Translations under genes and position numbers: made by a program | Notes under the pieces: model-generated | The model's database searches: none | What the model saw: only the letters and a program-made list of their open reading frames with translations | Told to the model about the DNA's origin: nothing | From: Reyranella sp. CPCC 100927 | GTDB taxonomy: Bacteria; Pseudomonadota; Alphaproteobacteria; Reyranellales; Reyranellaceae | Reading direction: 5' to 3' | Length of the DNA stretch: 64,000 nucleotides | NCBI RefSeq assembly: GCF_007859315.1 | Contig: NZ_VOHA01000002.1 | Coordinates: forward strand, 496,001 to 560,000 | In this document: in pieces, positions 35,821-44,442 of the stretch | Position numbering within the stretch: position 1 is the stretch's first letter | Layout: every line of letters starts with the position of its first letter

Positions 35821-36711
35821 TTACGCCGAGGCGGCCCGTTCGACCGTTTTCTCTTCGATCTGATAGTAGGTCTCGAGTCCGATCAGGCGTTCGATCTCCA
35901 GACGCGCGGCGTGCGCCTGCGCCGGATCGATCCCGACCCGGCCGGTGTCGCGCAGGCGGCCCAGCAGATCGCGGACCGCGGTGTATCCCGTGATCGCGAC
36001 GCTGATGGCATCGACGCAGGCGGCATAGCCCATGGCCTGCAGGTCGGCGATGCCATAGATCGGCCGTGCCGCCCGATTGCCGGTGCTGTTCACATAGACC
36101 AGGGGCACACCGCAGTCGCGCGGCGCCTGGCGCGCCTCGGCGTCGTTGTTGGGAAACAGCATGACCATATCGGCGCCTGCCTCGGCATAAAGCCGGGCGC
36201 GCCGCACGGCCTCATCATAGCCGTCGGTCTGCATGGCGTCGGTGCGCGCGATGATCACGAAGTCAGGGTTGCGCCGGGCCTCGACCGCGTACGCGATCTT
36301 GAGCGCCATCTCCTCGGCGGGGATGACATGTTCCTGATACTGGCGGTGATAGTGCGCGCGCTTGGGGAAGACCTGGTCCTCGACATGGACGGCGGCAACG
36401 CCGACCTGTTCCAGTTCGCGAATCGTGCGCATCGTGTGCAGCGGATCACCGAAGCCGGCGCCGCCATCGACGATGACCGGTATATCGAGCGCACCGACCA
36501 TCCGCCGCGACGCCTCGACCACCTCGCTCATGGTCAGCAGCGGTTCGGTGATCCCGGTCTGGGCGCCCATCGCGTAGCCGCCCAATGCGACGGCCGCGAA
36601 GCCGGCGTCCTGGGCGATGCGCGCGAAGAACGGATCAGGGCACGACGGCGCGACGACCAGTTTTCGGCTTTGCAGATGCTGGCGCAGTCGCGCGGCGGGC
36701 GTGAGTGCCAC
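35821..36711 (-). CDS. Isocitrate lyase/PEP mutase-fold protein with altered active site
   Basis: 296 residues, length and order of the 2-methylisocitrate lyase/PEP mutase superfamily. The first strand PSCPDPFFARIAQDAGF, VALGGYAMG and HVEDQVFPKR are typical. Two key positions are changed: the catalytic Cys of the KRCGH loop is Ala119 (KRAHYH), and the second Asp of the usual DADTGYG metal motif is Gly84 (DGGAGFG), while Asp82 and Glu111 remain. It may be a non-lyase member (hydrolase, decarboxylase or mutase-like). GTG 36711 follows GGAGGG. The 5' end overlaps the GntR gene by 77 bp. Confidence 0.86.
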   Translation of the reverse strand: MALTPAARLRQHLQSRKLVVAPSCPDPFFARIAQDAGFAAVALGGYAMGAQTGITEPLLTMSEVVEASRRMVGALDIPVIVDGGAGFGDPLHTMRTIRELEQVGVAAVHVEDQVFPKRAHYHRQYQEHVIPAEEMALKIAYAVEARRNPDFVIIARTDAMQTDGYDEAVRRARLYAEAGADMVMLFPNNDAEARQAPRDCGVPLVYVNSTGNRAARPIYGIADLQAMGYAACVDAISVAITGYTAVRDLLGRLRDTGRVGIDPAQAHAARLEIERLIGLETYYQIEEKTVERAASA

Positions 36712-37582
36712 TGGACTTCCCTCCCCTCTTTGAACTGTGCGCACGGGCTGATCCGCTCGTGGCAGGCTCTGCCTCGTCGTCGCCGCGGTGCTTGAACATC
36801 GCCTCCCGCTCCTTGGGCGACCGGTACGGTCCCTCGTCGCGGCGCGAAAAATAGATGACCTGTTGATATCGGTCGGTCCGGTACTCGACATGGGAGTACT
36901 GCAGTGCCCGGCCATTGCGCGCGAAGTGCGTGCGTTCAGCGACCAGCAGCGGATGCCCGGGAGCGACCCCCAGGACCTGCGCCGAGTGCGGATCAGCCGT
37001 CTTCGCCGACGCCACCTGCCGGGTGCGAAACGGCGGCAGGCCGCAATATTCCTCGATCAACAGCACCAGCGGCCGTTCGGCAAACAGGTGCTGCGGCAGG
37101 CGTGATCCGATCTCCTCCGGGAAAAAGAGATTGGAATAGGCAAAGGGTCCGTCGCGCGTCGAGCGCACGGCGCTCACGTGCAGCAGGCGTGCGCGCGGCG
37201 GCACGTCGAGCGTCGCCGCAGCGCGCGGACTGTTGCGGGCCGCAACGTAGCGCACCGCCTTCACGTCATAGGCGCCAGAGAAGCCGACATCGATGATGTC
37301 CTCTATGCCGCCGATGCTCCACTCGCCGCCGCCGGCACCGCCACGCTTGAGGAAAGTACCGCGCCCGGCACTGCGCTCGACCAAACCCTCGGCGACCAGG
37401 CACTGCAGCGCGGCGCGCACCGTGTGTCGGCTGACCTCGAACTCGGCAACCAGGTCGGCTTCGGTGGGAAGCGCCTCGCCGACCCGGTAGCGGCCGGATG
37501 CGATGCGCTGGCGCAGCACATCGAGGATGCGGGAGTAGATCGGTACGAATGCCGGGTTCATCAGCCCGCGGGCGTCCTTCAT
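36635..37582 (-). CDS. GntR family regulator, HutC subfamily
   Basis: 315 residues. Winged helix at about 12-78 (FEVSRHTVRAALQCLVAEGL) and a UTRA ligand-binding domain at about 95-250, ending YRTDRYQQVIYF. The last 60 residues are a basic, low-complexity tail (KRGGKSSGTHARR...) that extends beyond the domain and is translated across the start of the next gene in another frame. HutC-type regulators usually repress catabolic genes until a pathway ligand binds. It is divergent from the SDR at 37721; two operator-like sites lie in between. Confidence 0.9.
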   Translation of the reverse strand: MKDARGLMNPAFVPIYSRILDVLRQRIASGRYRVGEALPTEADLVAEFEVSRHTVRAALQCLVAEGLVERSAGRGTFLKRGGAGGGEWSIGGIEDIIDVGFSGAYDVKAVRYVAARNSPRAAATLDVPPRARLLHVSAVRSTRDGPFAYSNLFFPEEIGSRLPQHLFAERPLVLLIEEYCGLPPFRTRQVASAKTADPHSAQVLGVAPGHPLLVAERTHFARNGRALQYSHVEYRTDRYQQVIYFSRRDEGPYRSPKEREAMFKHRGDDEAEPATSGSARAHSSKRGGKSSGTHARRATAPASAKPKTGRRAVVP

Positions 37583-37623
37583 GCGCCACGCTTACCTGCG
37601 CGCTGGCGGCAGTGTCAATTATA

Positions 37624-37652
37624 TTGTCCGAACAAATCAAATGTCCGGACAA
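37624..37652. promoter_or_regulatory. Two tandem GntR-type operator candidates
   Basis: TTGTCCGAACAA at 37624-37635 and ATGTCCGGACAA at 37641-37652, 17 bp centre to centre, each followed by AT. Both contain TGTCCG-R-ACA, which is symmetric, and the inverted TTGT...ACAA form is that of HutC-subfamily operators. They lie in an AT-rich spot in the 138-bp divergent gap and are well placed to control both the GntR operon and the SDR-transport operon. Confidence 0.6.
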
Positions 37653-37720
37653 ATTTATTGTGCTGCCGCGATCGTTTGTGATAGATCGCCGCAGTTGAGT
37701 GAAGCGAAAGTCATCGACGC

Positions 37721-38479
37721 ATGACCGGAAAGAGCCTCAGCGGCCGCATCGCACTCGTAACGGGGGCACAGCAAGGTATCGGCAAAGCCGCCGCGCTGGC
37801 GCTGGCCCAGCACGGTGCAGATGTCGCCGTCAATTATCTGGACAATTCAGATGAAGCGCAGCGCATCGCCGACCAGATCCAGGCCCTGGGCCGGCGCGCG
37901 ATCATCGTGCAGGGTGACGTCTCCCGTCCGGCTGATGCCACGGCGATGGTCGACGCCGCCGAACGCGCGCTCGGACCCGCCGACATCCTGGTGAACAACG
38001 CCGGCGTCTTTCCGCGCGTCGCATTCCTCGACATGCGCGAAGCGGACTGGGACTTCGTGCTCGACATCAACCTCAAGGGCAGCTTCCTGTGCGCCCAGGC
38101 CGCGGCGCGGCGCATGGTCGCCGCCGGACGCCAGGGCGCCATCATCAACCTGGCCTCGGGCGCCATTCGCGGCGCGCGGCTGGGCGTGCACTACACCGCA
38201 AGCAAGGGCGCCGTCGTTGCCATGACGCGCGCCATGGCGCTGGAACTCGCCCCTCATGGCATCCGCGTCAACGCCGTGGCGCCCGGCCTGACGGACACGG
38301 CGCAGCCCCGCTACGAGCACAGCGAAGAGGCGCTTCAGGCCCTGGCGCAAGCCTTGCCGTTGGCCCGCCTGGGCAAGCCCGACGACATCGCCGACGCCAT
38401 CGTGTTCCTGGCCTCGGCCAGCGCCAGCTTCATCACCGGGCAGACGCTGCACGTCAACGGCGGGGGCTACATGCCCTGA
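37721..38479 (+). CDS. Short-chain dehydrogenase/reductase (SDR)
   Basis: 252 residues. TGAQQGIG at 14-21, NNAG at 92-95, catalytic Ser146, Tyr158 and Lys162 (YTASK), and VNGGGYMP at the end. The NYLDN sequence after strand 2 (Asn38-Tyr39) suggests NADP. It is about as similar to 3-oxoacyl-ACP reductases as other catabolic SDRs are. First gene of the plus-strand operon leading into the NitT/TauT-type importer. Confidence 0.92.
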   Translation: MTGKSLSGRIALVTGAQQGIGKAAALALAQHGADVAVNYLDNSDEAQRIADQIQALGRRAIIVQGDVSRPADATAMVDAAERALGPADILVNNAGVFPRVAFLDMREADWDFVLDINLKGSFLCAQAAARRMVAAGRQGAIINLASGAIRGARLGVHYTASKGAVVAMTRAMALELAPHGIRVNAVAPGLTDTAQPRYEHSEEALQALAQALPLARLGKPDDIADAIVFLASASASFITGQTLHVNGGGYMP

Positions 38480-38527
38480 CCGTACAACGACACATCATCG
38501 AGACGAGCATCAAGGAGGGAACGTCCC

Positions 38528-39571
38528 ATGAAGGGCAACGATAAGGGTCGACGCATCACACGACGTCAGGCCGTGGGGGTCATGGGTGGTGCGCTGGGCG
38601 TGTCGCTGGCGGGCGGACACACCGGCTTTGCGCAGGCACCGGCGATCAAGAGTGGCGCCGACAAGGTCGTGTTCGGCATCGGGCTCAGCGCACCGTTCCT
38701 GCCCGAGCTTCCCTGGATCACCAAGGGCATTGCCGCCAAGCACGGCCTCAACGCCGAGTACAAGATCTTCGAAAGCGGCCTGGGCGGCGTCGAGGCGGTA
38801 CTGACCGGCAACGGCCACGTCTGCATCGGCAGCGAAGTCTCGATGTCGCGGCCACGGCTCAGCGGCGCCAGCATCTTCACCGTGGCACGCTGCCTGGTGG
38901 CGCGCCGCGACCAGGGCATCGGCGTCGGCCCCAAGATCCGCGCGCCGCAGGACTTCAAGGGCAAGAAGGTGGCCGTCATTCGCGTGACGGGCGCGGACTA
39001 TCTGTTTTCGCGCTTTCTGGAGCGCCACGGACTGCGCGAAGGAACCGGGCCCGACGAGGTCAACGCGCTCACCGTGCAGCCGGCGGAATGGATCCCGGCC
39101 ATCCAGCGCGGCGACATCGATGCCTTCTTCGGCTGGGAGCCGTGGCTGTCGAAACTGCCGCAGATCGTCAAGGGCGCCAAGGTCTACGCCTGGGCCAGCG
39201 ACGACGATCTCTATCATCAGTGGCTCTTCATCGGCTTCCGCGAGGACTGGGCACGCAAGAACCCCGAGCAGGCCGGCGCCACCTATGCCTCGCTGGCCGA
39301 GGCGACCGACTGGGTGAACGCCAACAAGGACGAGGCCACGCAGCTGGCCGCCAAGACGTTCCGACTCAATCTCGAGGATCTCAAGAACCAGGTGTCCGGC
39401 GTCGACTACGTGTTCGATACCAAGCGGGCGCACTATGACCGCTTCCGCGAGATGCTCGGCTGGGCGCAGCGGCGCAACTACATCAAGATCGACAATCTCG
39501 AGAAGTTCGTGCACGAGACCTACTATCCCGACATCGCCAAGAAGTACGCGCCGTCGCGCACCGACTTCTGA
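38528..39571 (+). CDS. ABC substrate-binding protein, NitT/TauT (SsuA/THI5-like) type
   Basis: 347 residues. Twin-arginine signal (TRRQAVGVMGGALG) with cleavage near FAQA (about 36). The body shows PELPWITKGIAAKHGL, a GLGGVEAVLTGNGHVCIGSE ligand-site region, and RGDIDAFFGWEPW, all usual for SsuA/TauA relatives that bind sulphonates, nitrate, or pyrimidine-like compounds. AAGGAGG precedes the ATG. It feeds the two permeases at 40385 and 41238. Confidence 0.9.
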   Translation: MKGNDKGRRITRRQAVGVMGGALGVSLAGGHTGFAQAPAIKSGADKVVFGIGLSAPFLPELPWITKGIAAKHGLNAEYKIFESGLGGVEAVLTGNGHVCIGSEVSMSRPRLSGASIFTVARCLVARRDQGIGVGPKIRAPQDFKGKKVAVIRVTGADYLFSRFLERHGLREGTGPDEVNALTVQPAEWIPAIQRGDIDAFFGWEPWLSKLPQIVKGAKVYAWASDDDLYHQWLFIGFREDWARKNPEQAGATYASLAEATDWVNANKDEATQLAAKTFRLNLEDLKNQVSGVDYVFDTKRAHYDRFREMLGWAQRRNYIKIDNLEKFVHETYYPDIAKKYAPSRTDF

Positions 39572-39584
39572 GCCGAGGTGCGCG

Positions 39585-40388
39585 ATGGCGTCCGCCCCCA
39601 GCTACATTTCTTTCCGCGGCGTGGACTTCCAGTACACGTCGCAGGGCAAGAGTCCGACCTGGATCCTCAAGGATCTCAATCTCGAGATCGCGCGCGGCGA
39701 GTTCTACGTCCTGCTCGGCCCATCGGGCTGCGGCAAGACCACCGCGCTCACCCTGCTGGCCGGTTTCGAGCATCAGGCCGCCGGCACGGTGTCGGTTGAC
39801 GGCCGCACCATCACCAAGCCCGGCGTCGACCGCGTCGTCATCTTCCAGGGTGACGACTCGCTCTATGGCTGGCTCACCGCCCAGGAGAACGTCGAGTTCG
39901 GCCTGAAAATGGCCGGCATGCCGGCCAGCCAGCGCCGCGAGAAAGCCTTGCGCCAACTGGAGTTCGTCGGCCTGAAGGGTCAAGGTCACAAGTTCCCCTC
40001 ACAGCTCTCGGGCGGCATGAAACAGCGCATCCAGATCGCGCGTGCGCTGGTCTGCGACAGCCCGATCCTGCTGATGGACGAGCCGTTCGCGGCGCTCGAC
40101 GCGCAAACGCGCGCGGTGCTGCAGGACGAGCTGACGGCGATCCAGCGCAAGATCGCCAGCACCGTGCTGTTCATCACCCACGATATCGGCGAAGCGATCA
40201 TCCTCGCCGACCGCATCGGAATCATGCGCTCGGGCCCGGCGTCGGCCCTGAAGGAGGAGATCACGATCGACCTGCCGCGGCCGCGCCGCCGCGGCGATCC
40301 GGCATTTGGCGCGCTGTACGACCGTATCCACGCCACCCTGTCGGAGGAAGTCGACAAGGTGATGCGCCGGGAGCAGGCCGCCGCATGA
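39585..40388 (+). CDS. ABC ATPase, TauB/SsuB type
   Basis: 267 residues. Walker A GPSGCGKTT, Q-loop FQGDDSLYGWLTAQENV, signature LSGGMKQR, Walker B LLMDEPFAALD, H-loop THD. GAGGTGCGCG precedes the ATG, 13 bp after the binding-protein stop. It overlaps the following permease by four bases. One ATPase serving both permeases is the family norm. Confidence 0.94.
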   Translation: MASAPSYISFRGVDFQYTSQGKSPTWILKDLNLEIARGEFYVLLGPSGCGKTTALTLLAGFEHQAAGTVSVDGRTITKPGVDRVVIFQGDDSLYGWLTAQENVEFGLKMAGMPASQRREKALRQLEFVGLKGQGHKFPSQLSGGMKQRIQIARALVCDSPILLMDEPFAALDAQTRAVLQDELTAIQRKIASTVLFITHDIGEAIILADRIGIMRSGPASALKEEITIDLPRPRRRGDPAFGALYDRIHATLSEEVDKVMRREQAAA

Positions 40389-41230
40389 CCCTGGCGGCCG
40401 ACAACCGATCGGGGCGCGTGGCGGGACTGGATCAGGCCCGGCCGGTGACCGCGCGCCCATGGTTCCTGCGTACCCGCGCGGCGCTCAGCCTGATGAGCCG
40501 GTACACGATCGCCATCGTCGTCATCGCCGGCGCCTGGCACGTCGCCGCCGAGCAGTTCGACTCCCCCATCCTCTTTCCGGGGCCACTGAAGACCCTGGAC
40601 AAGGCCATCGAGCTCGTCAGCGAAGGGCGACTGCAGGGCGACATCCTGGCCAGCCTGCAACGCATCCTGGTGGGCTTCCTGGTGGGCAGCCTGATCGGTG
40701 CTGTCGTCGGCCTGGCCATGGGCTCGTTCCGCCTAGTGGCCGACGTCCTGCAGCCACTGGTCAATTTCGTGCGTTTCATCGCGCCGATCGCCTGGATCGG
40801 CACCGTCATGGTGTGGTTCGGCCTGGGCGAGGTCAGCAAGGTCGCGCTGATCATCTATGCCACCGTCTTCGTCGTAATGCTGAGCGCGATCGCCGGCGTC
40901 GCGTCGGTGCATCGCAACAAGATCCGCGCCGCCCAGTGCCTGGGGTCGACGCCGCGACAGATCTTCGTGTGGGTGACGTTGCCGGCAGCACTGAGCTTCA
41001 TCCTGACCGGCATGCGGATGGCCATGATGAACGCCTTCATGACGGTCGTATCGGCCGAGATGATCGCCGCCGAATCGGGGCTGGGCTACCTGATCTACAA
41101 TTCCCGGCAGTGGATGGAAACCGATTCCATTTTTGTCGGCATGCTGACGCTGGGCGTCGTGGGCCTGCTCACCGACCGGCTGTTCGTGCTGCTGACGCGA
41201 ACCGCGCTGCGGCGGTTCAGCCAGCCGTGA
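40385..41230 (+). CDS. ABC permease, TauC/SsuC type (first)
   Basis: 281 residues, about six membrane segments starting near residue 40. The cytoplasmic EAA loop reads NKIRAAQCLGSTPRQIFVWVTLPAA and the C-terminal region MNAFMTVVSAEMIAAESGLGYLI is characteristic. Two different permeases follow each other here, suggesting a heterodimeric channel instead of the usual homodimer. Confidence 0.93.
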   Translation: MTLAADNRSGRVAGLDQARPVTARPWFLRTRAALSLMSRYTIAIVVIAGAWHVAAEQFDSPILFPGPLKTLDKAIELVSEGRLQGDILASLQRILVGFLVGSLIGAVVGLAMGSFRLVADVLQPLVNFVRFIAPIAWIGTVMVWFGLGEVSKVALIIYATVFVVMLSAIAGVASVHRNKIRAAQCLGSTPRQIFVWVTLPAALSFILTGMRMAMMNAFMTVVSAEMIAAESGLGYLIYNSRQWMETDSIFVGMLTLGVVGLLTDRLFVLLTRTALRRFSQP

Positions 41231-41237
41231 GCCTGCC

Positions 41238-41996
41238 ATGAACACACGATACCGCACATGGGTGCGCGGCACGCTCAGCGTCATCGCCACCCTCATTCTC
41301 TGGGAGGCGATCGCCCGCCTGTTCTTCGTGTCGGCGGTGCTGCCGGCCCCCAGTGCGATCATCCGCGAGATGGTCGCCTATGCCGCCACCGGCCGGCTGG
41401 GTTTCGACGTGCTGATGAGCGTCCAGCGGGTTGCCGTCGGCTTCTTTGCCGGCAGCGCTCTGGGCGCCGTGCTGGGGCTGCTGCTGGGATCCCAGACGTC
41501 GGCCCGCTGGCTGCTGGATCCGCCGCTGCAGTTCTTCCGCTTCATCCCGCCGATCGCCTGGCTCACGCCGGTGTTGATCTGGTTCGGCATCGGCGAAAAC
41601 GGAAAGTACGTGCTCATCACCTACACGACGACGTTCATGGTGATGATCAACACCTACGCCGGCGTGGTCGCGGTCCAGCGCAACCGCCTGCGCGCCGCGC
41701 GCTGCCTGGGCGCCGGCCCGCTACAGGTCTTCCTGTACGTCATCGTGCCATCGACCATGCCCTTCATCCTGACCGGCATGCAGATCGGCATGGCCAACTC
41801 GCTGCAGACGGTCATCGTGGCCGAGATGCTGGCCGCCAACGAAGGCCTCGGCCACCTCATCATCAGCAGCCGCGTGTCGCTCGCCACCGAACTCGCTTAC
41901 GTCGGCATCTTCCTGCTGGGTGTGCTCGGACTCCTGTCCGATACCGCGTTCCGAAAGTTCGTCGCGCAGTTCGCCTGGCGCTACCGCTTCAACTGA
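41238..41996 (+). CDS. ABC permease, TauC/SsuC type (second)
   Basis: 252 residues, six membrane segments. EAA loop NRLRAARCLGAGPLQVFLYVIVPST and SLQTVIVAEMLAANEGLGHLI. Clearly paralogous to the previous gene but well diverged. It ends the transporter part of the operon, with 26 bp to the DUF4387 start. Confidence 0.93.
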   Translation: MNTRYRTWVRGTLSVIATLILWEAIARLFFVSAVLPAPSAIIREMVAYAATGRLGFDVLMSVQRVAVGFFAGSALGAVLGLLLGSQTSARWLLDPPLQFFRFIPPIAWLTPVLIWFGIGENGKYVLITYTTTFMVMINTYAGVVAVQRNRLRAARCLGAGPLQVFLYVIVPSTMPFILTGMQIGMANSLQTVIVAEMLAANEGLGHLIISSRVSLATELAYVGIFLLGVLGLLSDTAFRKFVAQFAWRYRFN

Positions 41997-42022
41997 CGGA
42001 TATGCGGAACGACGGACCAACC

Positions 42023-42337
42023 ATGACGACGATCGGCGACATCGCAACCTTCGTGACCAGCAAGAATGCCGGACCATTCCTGATTGCGATCGACATCGTC
42101 TTCCCGGATCGGCAGAGCTACCGGCGCTTCATCGACACCGCGGCTCTCGATCGGCAAACGGTGGCCCGCCTGTACGGCATACCGCTCGACGACGTCATCG
42201 CCATCATCCCCTTCGATCCGGCGCATGCCGTCAAGGTGACCCTGCGCCGCCCCATCGCATCGGGAACGCCGGGCGATACCGACGTCTATGGTGCCCAGCA
42301 GCATGTGCCGATCATGCAGCACCGGATCGCATGGTGA
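42023..42337 (+). CDS. DUF4387 family protein
   Basis: 104 residues. The sequence from MTTIGDIATFVTSKNAGPF and the LDDVIAIIPFDPAHAVKVTLRR block match the short DUF4387 family, which is nearly always encoded next to an AtuA-like (DUF1446) protein, as here. No catalytic residues are established. ATG 42023 gives the usual family start; ATG 42002 would add seven residues. Its end overlaps the AtuA-like gene by seven bases, so the two are presumably partner subunits. Confidence 0.83.
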   Translation: MTTIGDIATFVTSKNAGPFLIAIDIVFPDRQSYRRFIDTAALDRQTVARLYGIPLDDVIAIIPFDPAHAVKVTLRRPIASGTPGDTDVYGAQQHVPIMQHRIAW

Positions 42338-43692
42338 GGCCGATGCGCGAGAGTCTGACAGTGTTCGCGCCGCAGGGCATGCTGGGGTACGGCATTCCCG
42401 AACGTTCGATGCGACTGGGCATGGCACGCCAGCCCGACGTCATCGCCGTCGATGCCGGCTCGATCGATCCCGGACCGCACTACCTGGGGGCCGGCACCTC
42501 GTTCACCAACCGCCGGTCCGTGCGTCACGATCTGGGGATGATCCTCGACGCAGCCCACGCGCACGGCGTGCCCGTGCTGATCGGCTCCGCCGGCGGCGCC
42601 GGCGGCGACGTGCATCTCGAGTGGCTCATCGACATCTACCGCGACCTCTGCCGGGAGCGCGGTTATGCATTTCGGACAGCGCGCATCAGTGCCGAGATCG
42701 ACCGGTCCTGGCTCAAGCAGCGACTCGACCACGGCAAGGTCACTCCGCTCGACTGCGAGCGCGCGCTGACCGGTGCCGACATCGATGCCGCGACACGGAT
42801 CGTGGGACAGATGGGCTTCGAGCCCTTCATGGCAGCCATCGACGCCGGCGCCCAGGTCGTGATCGCCGGCCGCGCCTTCGATGCCGCCATGATGGGGGCG
42901 CATGCCCTGATGCAGGGTTTCGATCGCGGCCTGGTCGTCCACATGGGCAAGCTGCTCGAATGCGGCGGTGCTGCGGCCTACCCGCGGCACGGCTCCGACG
43001 GCCTTCTCGGCATCATCGAACGCGACAGCTTCACGGTCGAGCCGCCCAATCCGGACAAGGTCTGCACCATTCAGTCGGTGGCGGCGCACTCCCTGTACGA
43101 ACGGGCCGATCCCTATCACATGCACTTCCCCGGCGGCGCCATCGACCTTAATGAAGCTCGCTTCGAGCAGGTCAATCCGCGTGCCGTGCGCATCTCCGGC
43201 ACGCGCTATGTCGCCGCCGACCGCTACACCATCAAGCTCGAAGGTGCCGCCCAGGTCGGCTTCCGCACGATCGCCATCGCCGGCGTGCGCGATCCGATCC
43301 TGATCGCGCAGCTGGATGCCTACATCGCCAACATCCGCAGCCGTGTTGCCGAGCGATATCCGGACGGATATCAGCTGCAGGTGCATGTCTACGGCCGTGA
43401 CGGCGTCATGGGCGCGCTGGAGCCGCACAAAGCGACGCAATCGCACGAGCTCGGCCTGGTGTTTGACGTGATCGCCGCCGATCCGGAGACATCGGCCGCG
43501 GTGCTGGCACTGACCCGCTCGGTGGCGCTGCACGTGAGCTATCCCGGCCGCAAGGGAATCGCGGGCAACCTCGCGTTTCCCTTCTCGCCCTCCGATATCC
43601 AGACCGGCCCGGTCTATGCGTTCAACATCCATCACCTCGTGGCAGTCGATGACCCCTGCGAGGCCTTCCGGATGGATATCTTCGACAACTGA
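42331..43692 (+). CDS. AtuA-like protein (DUF1446 family)
   Basis: 453 residues. The N-terminus VFAPQGMLGYGIPE, SAGGAGGDVHLEW, and GRAFDAAMMGAHALMQGFDRG are typical of the AtuA-like family, named for the acyclic-terpene utilisation cluster of Pseudomonas, where its role is unresolved. Unlike atu, no biotin-dependent carboxylase gene is near; it is paired with DUF4387 and a transporter. ATG 42331 overlaps DUF4387; the later ATG 42343 is possible. It is inferred to act on a carboxylate intermediate. Confidence 0.85.
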   Translation: MVRPMRESLTVFAPQGMLGYGIPERSMRLGMARQPDVIAVDAGSIDPGPHYLGAGTSFTNRRSVRHDLGMILDAAHAHGVPVLIGSAGGAGGDVHLEWLIDIYRDLCRERGYAFRTARISAEIDRSWLKQRLDHGKVTPLDCERALTGADIDAATRIVGQMGFEPFMAAIDAGAQVVIAGRAFDAAMMGAHALMQGFDRGLVVHMGKLLECGGAAAYPRHGSDGLLGIIERDSFTVEPPNPDKVCTIQSVAAHSLYERADPYHMHFPGGAIDLNEARFEQVNPRAVRISGTRYVAADRYTIKLEGAAQVGFRTIAIAGVRDPILIAQLDAYIANIRSRVAERYPDGYQLQVHVYGRDGVMGALEPHKATQSHELGLVFDVIAADPETSAAVLALTRSVALHVSYPGRKGIAGNLAFPFSPSDIQTGPVYAFNIHHLVAVDDPCEAFRMDIFDN

Positions 43693-43703
43693 TGGAGCGT
43701 GTC

Positions 43704-44426
43704 ATGGCAACGGCGCACACGCCAGGCGCACCGGCAACCCGCGATTATGCCGCGCAATTCAATCCACCCTTCGGGCTCGATGCCGGCAGGACCGCGCTGG
43801 TAATCATCGATATGCAGTATGCCAGCGGCTCGCGCCATCACGGGCTGGGCGCACTCCTGCAGGCGCGTGGCGAGGCATCGCTGGGTACCTACCGGTTCGA
43901 CCGAATCGAGACCGTGGTCGTTCCGACCATCGCGCGGCTGCTGGCCCGGTTCCGCGCCCACGGCCTGCCCGTGGTCTTCCTGACAGTCGGCTCGCAGCTT
44001 CCCGATTTCTCCGACCTGCTGCCGTCCATGCGGGCGTTCGCGCAGGCCATCGGCAACACCGCCGGCACGCTCGAGCACCGTATCCTCGAGGAGCTGTCGC
44101 CGCGGCGCGGCGAGCCGGTGCTGAACAAGACAACGATGAGCGCCTTTCATTCCTCGGGCTTCGAGCGCACCGTCCAGGCCCTGGGCGCCACGCAGCTGTG
44201 CTTCACGGGCATCTCGACCAACTCTTGCGTGGAAGGCACGGCGCGCGACGCCGCCGATCGCGGCTTCCAGTGCGTCATTGTCGAAGACGGATGCGGTGCG
44301 GCCGCGCAGACGCTGCATGACGCGACCTGCGTGAACTTCGCTCGCCTGCTGGGGCGGGTCGCCAACGCCGACACCGTGCTGAGCGAACTCGGCCTGGCCG
44401 ACGACCGCCGCGCTGCCGTCGGTTGA
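43704..44426 (+). CDS. Isochorismatase-like cysteine hydrolase
   Basis: 240 residues. Catalytic triad Asp36 (IIDMQ), Lys142 (NKTTMSAF) and Cys175 (STNSCVEGTARDA), the last with the cis-peptide-rich loop of the family. Enzymes with Cys at this place hydrolyse amides such as nicotinamide, N-carbamoylsarcosine, maleamate or ureidoacrylate. ATG 43704 follows GGAG at six bases; an ATG at 43692 overlaps the previous stop. In context it could release ammonia or carbamate from a ring-opened intermediate. Confidence 0.9.
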   Translation: MATAHTPGAPATRDYAAQFNPPFGLDAGRTALVIIDMQYASGSRHHGLGALLQARGEASLGTYRFDRIETVVVPTIARLLARFRAHGLPVVFLTVGSQLPDFSDLLPSMRAFAQAIGNTAGTLEHRILEELSPRRGEPVLNKTTMSAFHSSGFERTVQALGATQLCFTGISTNSCVEGTARDAADRGFQCVIVEDGCGAAAQTLHDATCVNFARLLGRVANADTVLSELGLADDRRAAVG

Positions 44427-44442
44427 ACGCGCGCTGCCGCCG

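Noticed and set aside
41258-42337. Long frame fused in front of DUF4387 through the second permease gene
   Set aside because: The part before 42002 is an alternate frame of the TauC-type permease, which has a clear membrane protein in its own frame.
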